Assembly: GCA_023055425.1 (NCBI GenBank)
Contig: JALGPY010000003.1
Coordinates: 19,527,001-19,591,000, forward strand
Origin: Linanthus parryae
Taxonomy: Eukaryota > Streptophyta > Magnoliopsida > Ericales > Polemoniaceae
Length of the DNA stretch: 64,000 bases
Direction of reading: 5' to 3'
Shown here one piece after another: positions 44,576-55,160 of the stretch. How positions within the stretch are numbered: position 1 is the stretch's first letter; each line of letters starts with the position of its first letter. The notes beneath the pieces were generated by a model. That model did no database searches. It saw only the letters and a program-made list of their open reading frames with translations, and was not told the DNA's origin. The position numbers and the translations under genes are program-made.

Positions 44576-46280
44576 ATGGCAAACAGCTCATCGAGTTCAC
44601 AACATTCCCTACGATCTATCCTAGAGAAGGACAAGCTCTCTGGAACCAACTTCCTTGATTGGTACAGAAACTTGAGAATCGTTCTCAAGCAAGAGAAGAA
44701 ACTGTACGCAATAGAGGAGCAAGTTCCAGCAGGTCCAGAGAACCAAACACCTGCAGCCCTAAAGGCGTATCAAAAGCGTGTTGACGACGCTAATGATGCG
44801 GCCTGCCTTATGCTATGAACCATGACTTCTGAGCTTCAGAAGCAACACGAAAACATGAATGCTGTCGATATGATCGAGCATCTGAAGCAGCTCTTCCAAG
44901 AACAGGTAAGGGTTGAGAGGTATGAGGTCTCTAAGGCACTGTTCAAGTGTCATCTGGCAGAAGGGAACCCGGTGGGACCCCATGTACTCCGTATGATCGG
45001 GTACTTGGAGAATCTCGCCCGACTGGGGTTCTCGGTCGGCCAAGAGTTGGCAACCGATCTCGTGTTGCAATCGTTGCCCGAGAGTTATGGACAGTTCATC
45101 ATGAACTATAACATGAACGAGATCGTGAAACCACTGCCATATTTTCTCAATATGTTGAGGACAGCTGAACAGAGCATCAAAAAGGGTAAGGGCAAGGCCA
45201 TTATGATGGTGCAGAAAGGAAAGGGCAAAAGGTTTGCCTCATCCTCCAAGGGCTAAGGCAAATCAGTTGCCAAGTCCAAGGAACCTGCCCTTAAGCCTGT
45301 TGGTGGCATTGCCAAAGGTGTGACTAAAGGTGAGTGTCACTACTGCAGTCATCCTGGACACTGGAGGAGGAACTGCCCAAAATATCTGGAGGACAAGAGG
45401 CTTGGAATAGTGATTCCACCACCACCAGGTATTGTTGTTGTAGATGTCAATTTAACTGTCTCTACATCATGGGTATTAGATACTGTATGTGGATCTCACA
45501 TTTTTTGAAATGTGCAGGATCTAAAGAGAAGTATAAGATTGGCTAAAGGGGAGATAGATCTGCGCGTTGGGAATGGAGCACAAGTTGCTGCGTTGGCCGT
45601 GGGCGTTTGCGAGCTATCTCTTCCTTCATGATTAGTTTTAGGATTAAATAATTGCTATTTTTGTGCCTGCTATGAGCAAAAACATTATTTCTATTAATTG
45701 TTTGGACAAGGATGGTTTTATTATTTCAATAAAGAACAATTGTTGTTCCTTTTATTTGAATAATATTCACTATTTTAGTGCGCAATTATTTAATGGACTA
45801 TATGTCCTTGATCTAAGCAATCCTGTCTACAACATTGATACCAAGCGGATTAAAATAAATGATTTAAATCCTGCTTACTCATGGCACTGTCGTTTAGGCC
45901 ACATAAACGAGAAACGTGTATCTAGACTCCATAAGGATGGACTACTAGACTCATTTGATTTTGAATCATATGAGACATGTGAGGCTTGTTTATTGGGAAA
46001 AATGACAAAGTCCCCTTTCAATAAGAAAGGTGAGAGAACTAGTGAAAAATTGACGCTCATGCATACTGATGTGTGTGGGCCATTTGCCACGCCAGCCAGG
46101 GGTGGTTATGTCTACTTCATTACGTTTACTGATGACTACAGTAGATATGGATTTGTATACCATATGAGGGCCAAATTTGAATCATTTGAAGTGTTCAAAG
46201 AATTCAAGAATGAAGTAGAGAAGCAACTTGGCAAAAGTATCAAGGCTCTACGATCGGATCGTGGAGGAGAATACTTGAGT
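44576..46280 (+). pseudogene. Element A gag-pol copy 2, truncated in integrase
   Basis: Same architecture as copy 1, with the same TGA after MLML (44816-44818) and the same T-run frameshift. Additional lesions shared with copy 3 but not copy 1: a TAA after SSSKG (45254-45256), DTG to DTV in the protease (VLDTVCGSHIF, about 45474-45506), a TGA right after it, and a stop replacing Gly in LPSG (about 45628). The pre-integrase and integrase part is open at 45663-46361 and ends at the second join. Confidence 0.9.
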
Positions 46281-47316
46281 CAATTAATTGTAATAATTAA
46301 TAAGGGTTTTATGGCCTGCGAGCCATTTTTTTTCTCAACTTGGGATATTTATTTTATTTAGTATTGTTGTTAGCTAGTGCTAGATAAAAGTAGATTGTTA
46401 GCCAAGATTGAAGAAAAGAAGCCCAAAACAAAAAGGAGCCACAAAAGATGGAGCATGGAGCATGGAGCATTCCACATGACTATGAAGGATGGACCAAAAG
46501 ATCAAGACGCATGGAGATGTGTTTGCTTTTAGGGTTCATAGAAAATTCCATTGGCTTGGAATTTTCTTAGTCTAGAAAAGGCCATATCCACATCACGTTT
46601 TATTTATGTTTGTGGTTGTTTACTTTATTGTCTTATTATTTTGTGGTTGGTGTATGGATGATGCATGCAATTAGGATAATAAGATAATTAGACAAACCGG
46701 ATCTATTATTTGGAGTTGTGCCCAAACTCAAATAGATAGATTAGTTGATATTGATGAACAAAACAATTAAAAATTGAATTTAAAAACCCTCAAAATTCAA
46801 ATATTGTGTTCTTGCCTTCTCGTTATTTAAACACTCATTATCATCATGATTTATCAAGTTCATGCGTGCCAAAGCATGGCGACTTGGTTCATAATGATGG
46901 AATGCGATGGCACAAGCTAGTAATGTGCAATTGTTTAAATAAGAGGTTGAACACAACTAGGCTATTAATGTGATTAAGAAACCTAGAGGCAATCAATTGG
47001 GATTATCCATGTGGATGGATAAATAAGGAGTTATTTGCCTAATTGAACCAAGAGTTGCATAAGGGATGCAATTGGAATTGTTCCTACCTAAAGTAGTCAA
47101 ATTATGGGTGATTTGCCAAAGCAAGCTCATAAGGAGATGAAACATAGATCTTGGCCCACTAGAAAATATAAGGATATTTTCCGCATTAATATCTTGAGGG
47201 TTATTAATCCGTACAAAAATAGTGGGAGCTATATTTGATAAACTAGCCATTATTGAATATAGTCAAAAGTTCACAAATAGTAAAACTTGCGTATTTTCCT
47301 TTTTGTAGAATTCCAA

Positions 47317-50300
47317 ATGGCAAACAGCTCATCGAGTTCACAACATTCCCTACGATCTGTCCTAGAGAAGGACAAGCTCTCTGGAACCAACTTCCTTGAT
47401 TGGTACAGAAACTTGAGAGTCGTTCTCAAGCAAGAGAAGAAACTGTACGCAATAGAGGAGCAAGTTCCAGCAGGTCCAGAGAACCAAACACCTGCAGCCC
47501 TAAAGGCGTATCAAAAGCGTGTTGACGACGCCAATGATGCGGCCTGCCTTATGCTATGAACCATGACTTCTGAGCTTCAGAAGCAACACGAAAACATGAA
47601 TGCTGTCGATATGATCGAGCATCTGAAGCAGCTCTTCCAAGAGCAGGCAAGGGTTGAGAGGTATGAGGTCTCTAAGGCACTGTTCAAGTGTCATCTGGAA
47701 GAAGGGAACCCGGTGGGACCCCATGTACTCCGTATGATCGGGTACTTGGAGAATCTCGCCCGACTGGGGTTCTCGGTCGGCCAAGAGTTGGCAACCGATC
47801 TCGTGTTGCAATCGTTGCCCGAGAGTTATGGACAGTTCATCATGAACTATAACATGAACGAGATCGTGAAACCACTGCCATATTTTCTCAATATGTTGAG
47901 GACAGCTGAACAGAGCATCAAAAAGGGTAAGGGCAAGGCCATTATGATGGTGCAGAAAGGAAAGGGCAAAAGGTTTGCCTCATCCTCCAAGGGCTAAGGC
48001 AAATCAGTTGCCAAGTCCAAGGAACCTGCCCTTAAGCCTGTTGGTGGCATTGCCAAAGGTGTGACTAAAGGTGAGTGTCACTACTGCAGTCATCCTGGAC
48101 ACTGGAGGAGGAACTGCCCAAAATATCTGGAGGACAAGAGGCTTGGAATAGTGATTCCACCACCACCAGGTATTGTTGTTGTAGATGTCAATTTAACTGT
48201 CTCTACATCATGGGTATTAGATACTGTATGTGGATCTCACATTTTTTGAAATGTGCAGGATCTAAAGAGAAGTATAAGATTGGCTAAAGGGGAGATAGAT
48301 CTGCGCGTTGGGAATGGAGCACAAGTTGCTGCGTTGGCCGTGGGCGTTTGCGAGCTATCTCTTCCTTCATGATTAGTTTTAGGATTAAATAATTGCTTTT
48401 TTTGTGCCTGCTATGAGCAAAAACATTATTTCTATTAATTGTTTGGACAAGGATGGTTTTATTATTTCAATAAAGAACAATTGTTGTTCCTTTTATTTGA
48501 ATAATATTCACTATTTTAGTGCGCAATTATTTAATGGACTATATGTCCTTGATCTAAGCAATCCTGTCTACAACATTGATACCAAGCGGATTAAAATAAA
48601 TTATTTAAATCCTGCTTACTCATGGCACTGTCGTTTAGGCCACATAAACGAGAAACGTGTATCTAGACTCCATAAGGATGGACTACTAGACTCATTTGAT
48701 TTTGAATCATATGAGACATGTGAGGCTTGTTTATTGGGAAAAATGACAAAGTCCCCTTTCAATAAGAAAGGTGAGAGAACTAGTGAAAAATTGACGCTCA
48801 TGCATACTGATGTGTGTGGGCCATTTGCCACGCCAGCCAGGGGTGGTTATGTCTACTTCATTACGTTTACTGATGACTACAGTAGATATGGATTTGTATA
48901 CCATATGAGGGCCAAATTTGAATCATTTGAAGTGTTCAAAGAATTCAAGAATGAAGTAGAGAAGAAACTTGGCAAAAGTATCAAGGCTCTACGATCGGAT
49001 CATGGAGGAGAATACTTGAGCCAAGAGTTTGACGACTATCTTAGAGAGTGTGGGATCGTGTCCCAACTCACTCCACCCGGAACGCCACAATGGAATGGCG
49101 TGTCTGAGAGGAGGAATCGAACCCTATTGGATATGGTTCGATCTATGATGTTTCAAACCGATCTTCCATTATCATTTTGGGGCCACGCTCTATTAAGTGC
49201 AGCTTTCACCATTAACCGTGTTACATCTAAATCAGTCATGAAGACACCATATGAGATGTGGAGTGGGAGGCGTCCCACACTGTTGTTCAGGAGGATTTGG
49301 GGCTGCGATGTCTATGTAAAACGTTTACAATCAGATAAGCTAGGGACGAAATCGGATAAGTGTAAATTTGTGGGCTACCCGAAGGAAACTAAGGGCTACT
49401 ACTTCTACAATCCAACCGAGAACAAAATGTTTTTTGCTCGGACCGGCGTGTTTCTAGAAAGAGAGTTTGTCTCTAAAGAAGCAAGTGGGAGGAATGTAGA
49501 GCTTGAAAAGGTTCAAGAACCACAAATAACTGAACCGATTATGGAACATGAACAGGAACCACAAGCGGTTGTGGAGCAGCCTGTTCAAGTAACACAAGAG
49601 CTTCGTAGATCTAGTAGAGTGCGCCAGGAACCCGAGAGGTATGGACTTCTCGTGACCGATTTCGGTGACACGATGCTCATAGATGATGAGCCTACTACCT
49701 ATGAAGAGGCCATGAAAGGCCCAGACTCTCAGAAGTGGCTAGAAGCCAAGAGATCCGAGATGGAATCCATGTATACCAACAGAGTATGGACTTTGGTGGA
49801 ACCACCCGAAGGGGCGCGGCCCATAGGGTGAAAGTGGGTCTTCAAGAAGAAGATCGACATGGATGGTAATGTGATTACCTATAAGGGCCGAATGGTGGCT
49901 AAAGGATTCAGATAGATTCATGGTATTGACTATGATGAAACCTTTTCACCAGTCGCTATGACCAAATCCATCCGAATCCTACTTGCGATTGCAGCATACC
50001 ACGACTATGAGATTTGGCAGATGGATGTCAAAACAGCATTCCTTTATGGGAATCTCCTCGAGGACGTGTATATGATACAGCCGGAGGTTTTTGAGGATCC
50101 AAAGCAATCCAAAAAAGTCTGTAAGCTGCAACAATCCATTTATGGATTGAAGCAAGCTTCTAGGAGTTTGAATCGACGTTTTGTAGTCAAAACGTTTGGC
50201 TTCATCAGAAACGAAGATGAGTCTTGTGTCTACAAGAAGGTTAGTGGGAGCTCTGTAGCTTTTCTGGTCTTGTATGTGTATGACATACTACTCATTGGAA

Positions 50301-51261
50301 ACGACGTTCCCATGCTGCAATCTGTTAAGGATTGGCTAGGGAAGTGCTTCTCAATGAAGGACTTAGGGGAAACAGCCTATATACTCGGTATAAAGATCTA
50401 TAGAGATAGATCTAAGAGACTGCTAGGCCTAAGTCAAAGTACATATATTGACAAGGTGTTGAAGCGGTTCAACATGCAAGATTCCAAGAAGGGATTCTTG
50501 CCCATGTCACATGGAATCACTCTTTCGAAGAATGGTTGTCCTTCCAATGAGATTGAGAAGGAACGCATGAATAGGATTCCCTATGCCTCGGCCATAGGAT
50601 CTATCATTTACGCCATGTTATGTACTAGACCAGATGTGTCATATGCCTTGAGTATGACAAGCATATACCAATCCAATCCAGGTGAGAGTCACTGGATTGC
50701 ACTCAAGAACATCCTAAAGTACTTGAGAAGAACTAAGGATTCTTTCTTGATATTTGGCGGAGAGGAAGAGTTGCGTGTAAGGGGTTACACTGATGCAAGC
50801 TTCCAAACCGACATATATGACTTTAGATCACAGTCGGGATATGTGTTTTGCCTGAATGGAGCAGCAGTGAGCTGGAAGAGTTCCAAGCAAGAGACGGTAG
50901 CTGATTCTACAACATATGCTGAGTACATTGCTGCAAATGGCGCAGCAAAGGAAGCTGTTTGGATCAGAAAGTTTGTTTCTGAACTTGGTGTGGTTCCTAG
51001 CATTGCGGATCCAGTTGAGTTGTATTGTGACAACACTGGAGCGATGCGCATTTGAAGGAACCCAGGTCGCACCAGAAATCCAAGCACGTGCTCAGGAAGT
51101 TCCATCTGATTCGAGATATAATCGATAGAGGAGACGTTCGGATATGCAAGATTCCTACAGATGAGAATCTGTCAGACCCGCTTACAAAGCCGCTTACGCA
51201 GCGGAAGCATGAAGGGCACACTAGGAGTATGGGCATACGAGATGCGCCAGATTGGCTCTAG
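47317..51261 (+). pseudogene. Element A gag-pol copy 3, full length but broken
   Basis: Gag 47317-47559 and 47563-47997; protease with DTV instead of DTG (about 48215-48247); pre-integrase, integrase and the start of RT in one frame at 48404-49831. Integrase landmarks HTDVCGPF, RSDHGGEY and NGVSERRNRT are all present. TGA (49829-49831) replaces a Cys codon in ARPIGCKW, and TAG near 49914 replaces Gln. RT-RNase H resumes at 49958-51055 with MDVKTAFLYGNLLEDVYMIQ, but the catalytic YVDD is YVYD (about 50273-50284). RNase H (GYTDASFQTD; DSTTYAEYIAANGAAKEA, where Glu of EAEY is Tyr) shifts frame near 51045 and ends at 51261. It cannot supply protease, RT or RNase H. Confidence 0.9.
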
Positions 51262-51275
51262 TGCAAGTGGGAGAC
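51260..51275 (+). promoter_or_regulatory. Element A polypurine tract
   Basis: AGTGCAAGTGGGAGAC, immediately before the 3' LTR and identical to the tract of element B. Confidence 0.85.
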
Positions 51276-52040
51276 TGTTGGAATAGATGCCCTAGAGGCA
51301 ATCTAGTTTAGTATGAATTTATATGTGGCTAGAAACTTCATTTATTATTTATTGGATATTTAATATAATGAAGTCCTTAGATTTACAATTGTGTTGTTTA
51401 TCTTAAATATCCCTAGTCAAGTATAATGATTAATGGGACAATCATCTATAGACTAGTATGGGGTAGGATTGATATGGAGATATCATGATCCAACACATAG
51501 GTGTGCATTAAGGGTAATGACGCACTGGATTGACCCATCTCCGAGAAGGCTACATACACGTTATGTTAAGTCACAAGTTCTTCTCGCAGTGTAATGGTAT
51601 TGTCATCCTTAGACTTGAAGTCGCTAGATATTCTAGTTGTGGATTATTGTGATTTTGGTAGCGTTATACGCTACACCGTAACTTGGTAGTTATAAAGGCG
51701 TGTACCTGATACAATAAGAAGCAAGCTTAGAGATCGTAGTGGACGTAGATAGAATTTGTCCCTCCCACATAACGGGAGCAAATATCCTAGGCCACTCGAG
51801 GGATAGTGCTTATAGAATGTGTGGCCAGACTCAAATAAATCAATATGGGATATTGATGTTATTTGTAATAAGGCTATTCTCATGGATAGAGAAACAGTGG
51901 ATTGGATATACGAGTGTGACTTGTATGTCTCGTGTCCAATCCGGATATAGAGACAAAGGGATGAGACAATTACTTGTACAAAGGTTGTCAAGATGACTAT
52001 TCTATTAGTTGGCTAAAATGGATGTTTTGCTAGAAACCAC
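51276..52040 (+). mobile_element. Element A 3' LTR, first part
   Basis: Begins TGTTGGAATAGATGCCCTAG. It is interrupted after GCTAGAAACCAC (52040) by element B and continues at 60564. It keeps the block missing from the 5' LTR. Confidence 0.9.
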
Positions 52041-53475
52041 TGTTGGAATAGATGCCCTAGAGGCAATCTAGTTTAGTATGAATTTGTAATTGGCTAGAAA
52101 TTCATTTATTATTTATTGGATATTTAATATAATGAAGTCCTTAGATTTACAATTGTGTTGTTTATCTTAAATATCCCTAGTCAAGTATAATGATTAAATG
52201 GGACAATCATCTATAGACTAGTATGGGGTTGGATTGATATGGAGATATCACGATCCAACACATAGCTGTGCATTACGGAATGTTGCACTGGATTGACCCA
52301 TTACCGAGAAGGCTACATACACGTTATGTTGAGTCACAAGTGCTTCTCGGGTACAATGGTATTGTCATCCTTAGACTTGAAGTCACTAGATATTCTAGTT
52401 GTGGATCATTGTGATCTTGGTAGCGTTAAACGCTACACCGTAACTGGGTATTTATAAAGGCGTGTACTGGATACAATGAGAAGCAAGCTTAGAGATCGTA
52501 GTGGACGTAGAGAGGATTTGCCCCTCCCACATAACGGGAGCAAATATCCAAGGCCACTCGAAGGATAGTGCTTACAGAATGTCTGGCCAGACTCAAATAA
52601 ATCAATATATGGGATATTGATGTTATTTGCACGAATAAGGCTATTCCATGGATCGAGAAACTAGGGATTGGATATACGAGTGTGACTTGTATGTCTTGTG
52701 TCCAATCCGGATATGGAGGCAAAGGGATGAGACAATTACTTGTACAAGGTTGTCTAGATGACTATTCTATTAGTTGGCTAGAATGGATGTTTTGCTAGAA
52801 ACCGCTCCATATTAGCAAATAGTTGCTACCAACTAGATAGAACCTATGGGGTCACACGCTATATAGAGTTGTACTAGATTTGGGAATTAATTAATTGGAT
52901 TAATTAATTAGAAGGATCACTTTGCAAACCCTTGCAAACTTAGTAGGGACTAATTTGCAAGAAGGGACTAAATTGAATTCTAGTAGGACTAGAATAAGTC
53001 CTTTTTAGGTAGTTAACAAGGAGTTGTTGGACTATATAAAGGACCCTCCTTCCTTCCTTCCTTACCTACACAACTTATGCTCTAAAGAGAACATAACAAG
53101 AGTAGGAGAGAAAAGGAGAGAGAGAGCAAGCAACAAGAGGGACGCCGCCCCCTTGCCGCCGCCCACTCGTCCCCGACGCCACAAGAGGGCCGAGCCCCCT
53201 TTTGTGCCTCGTTTTGCGTGATTCCTTCACCCTCCTTTCATTCCGGGCTAGCACCAAGGAGATTGGAGATCTAGGAACAACTCTAGGCGTGGATCAACTA
53301 TAGAGAACGTGACACTATTCGCGTTTGAAGTCATCAAGGAGAACCCAAAGGTGTGTTTATGATTTCTTACCTTTACTATCGTTATGCATCTAGACTTGTG
53401 ATCCTTGGAGGGTTTTGCATGGTTGTTTGTTTGATTATGCTTCCGTTTGCGCGATCCATGAATCAAAACCCTACA
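52041..53475 (+). mobile_element. Element B 5' LTR
   Basis: 1435 bp, TGTTGGAATAGATGCCC ... AAACCCTACA. It carries the promoter and, near 53085-53190, a purine-rich then GC-rich segment with the 65-codon frame 53024-53221, which repeats in all Angela-like LTRs here and is not a gene. Confidence 0.95.
53033..53040 (+). promoter_or_regulatory. Element B LTR TATA box
   Basis: TATATAAA in GGACTATATAAAGGAC, the only strong TATA box in the second half of the LTR; also in the 3' LTR (near 60116-60123) and in A (39727-39734). Transcription would start some 25-35 bp downstream. Confidence 0.75.
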
Positions 53476-53476
53476 G

Positions 53477-53489
53477 TGGTATCAGAGCC
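53477..53489 (+). promoter_or_regulatory. Element B primer-binding site
   Basis: TGGTATCAGAGCC, initiator tRNA-Met type, one base past the LTR end. Confidence 0.95.
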
Positions 53490-55160
53490 ACAGGTCATAG
53501 AGAATAAATGTAGTTTATGTGTTACATTCTTGTTGTTTTACACCTTAATTTGTTGTTTATCGCGTAAAACAAGACAAATCAAGCATTGGATGCAATTTGT
53601 CAAAGAATTAATCATAACAAGACCCAATTATTGCATTGGATGCATGAATTGGTGAGTTTGAGAAATTTTAGGATCTTAGATCTAGGGTTTGGGAATCCTT
53701 GGGGAAGAAGGAGTTCTCCCAAAACAAGGAAACAACCAAACTTGGGCTCCAAGCAAGGAGGTTGTTTTGGAAACAACCTCCACAAGGAGGTTCGGCCCCC
53801 TAGGGGACCGCCCCCTTGCTTGCCGCCCAAGCTTGGCGCCCTAAGGGGCCGGGCGGCCCTAACCCGCGGGCCTAGCTTGCGGGTTTTGGGCCGGGCCGGC
53901 CCTAGGGCTTTATGGTTCACTTTGTTTGGGCCCGGGCAATTGGATTGTTGGGCCCATGGACCGTTTTAACACTAGAAATCCTAAAATCAATTAAAATTGA
54001 CCAAGCGCGTTAAAATTGGATTTTAACTGTTTATGTGCAAATCGCATGGTGATTGGATATGGCCTTAGGATGTGGTTTGATGTGGATGTTTAATTTTATG
54101 GTTTGGTTTTACGGCCTGCGAGCTGATCAATTAATTGTAATAATTAATTAGGGTTTTTATGGCATGCGTGCCATTTTTTTTTCTCAACTTGTGAGATTTA
54201 TTTTATTTAGTATAGATATTAGCTAGTGCTAGATAAAGTAGATTGTTAGCCAAGATTGGACAAAAGAAGCCCAAAGCCAAAGGAGCCACAAAAGATGGAG
54301 CATGGAGCATGGAGCACACCACATGACTATGAAGGATGGACCAAAAGATCAAGACGCATGGAGATGTGTTTGTTTAGGGTTCATAGATAATTCCATTGGC
54401 TTGGAATTATCTTAGTCTAGAAAAGGCCATATCCACATCACGTTTAATTTCTGTTTTGTGGTTGTTTATTTATTGTCTTATTATTTGTGTGGATTGGTGT
54501 ATGGATGATGCATGCAATTAGGATAATAAGATAATTAGACAACCCGGATCTATTATTTGGAGTTGTGCCCAAACTCAAATAGATAGATTAGTTGATATTG
54601 ATCAACAAAATAATTAAAATTGAAAAATCCCTCAAATTTTAAAATATTGTGTTCTTGCCTTCTCGTTATTTAAACACTCATTATCATCATTATTTATCAA
54701 GTTCGTGCGTGCCAAAGCATGGCGACTTGGTTCATAATGATGGAATGCGATGGCACGTAACAATGTGCAATTGTTTAGATAAGAGGTTGAACGCAACTAG
54801 GCTATTAATCTGATTAAGAAACCTAGAGGCAATCAATTGGGATTATCCATATGGATGGATAAATAAGTAGTTATTTGCCCGATTGAACCAAGAGTTGCAT
54901 GTGGGATGCAATTGGAATCGTTCCTACCTAAGAAGTAATCGAATTATGGGTGACTTGCCAAAGCAAGCTCATAAGGAGATGAAAAAGATGGATCTTGGCC
55001 CACTAGAAAATATAAGGATATTTTCCGCATTAATATCTTGAGGGTTATTAATCCGTAGTAAAATAGTGGGAGCTATATTTAATAAACTAGCCATTATTAA
55101 ATATAGTCAAAAATTCACAAATACTAAAACTTGCGTATTTTCCTTTTTGTAGAATTCCAA
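53490..55160 (+). other. Non-coding leader of element B
   Basis: 1.67 kb between PBS and gag. It starts with a GC-rich part (about 53750-53960) holding the hairpin at 53757-53781 and a GGCCCCCTAGGGGACC-type inverted repeat just after. An AT-rich part follows, with two copies of a GGCCTGCGAGC-like phrase. The frames 53586-53969 and 53612-53920 (opposite strands, same GC-rich block) are not conserved between A and B in frame and I reject them as genes. Confidence 0.75.
53757..53781 (+). promoter_or_regulatory. Leader hairpin of element B
   Basis: Arms GGAGGTTGTTT (53757-53767) and AAACAACCTCC (53771-53781) pair perfectly around the loop TGG, 280 nt after the PBS start. Compared with element A, two stem positions differ and both partners have changed with them. 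Confidence 0.65.

Larger units (their letters stand above)
40810..49020 (+). repeat. 2.73-kb leader-gag-protease-integrase block in three tandem copies
   Basis: Copy 1 is 40810-43550, copy 2 is 43551-46280, copy 3 is 46281-49020 and then runs on into the rest of pol. Both internal joins have the same sequence: pol text ending AATACTTGAG followed by leader text TCAATTAATTGTAATAATTA. The break in pol is within the integrase, just after the GGEYLSQ motif (second catalytic Asp). Copies 2 and 3 are closest to each other; copy 2 has a private deletion of about 10 bp near 43904. Unit lengths are 2741, 2730 and 2740 bp. Confidence 0.95.

Noticed and set aside
53586..53969. 127- and 102-codon GC-rich ORFs on opposite strands
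   Set aside because: They lie in the GC-rich leader of element B. The equivalent frames in element A differ in length and sequence, so they are not selected as protein.
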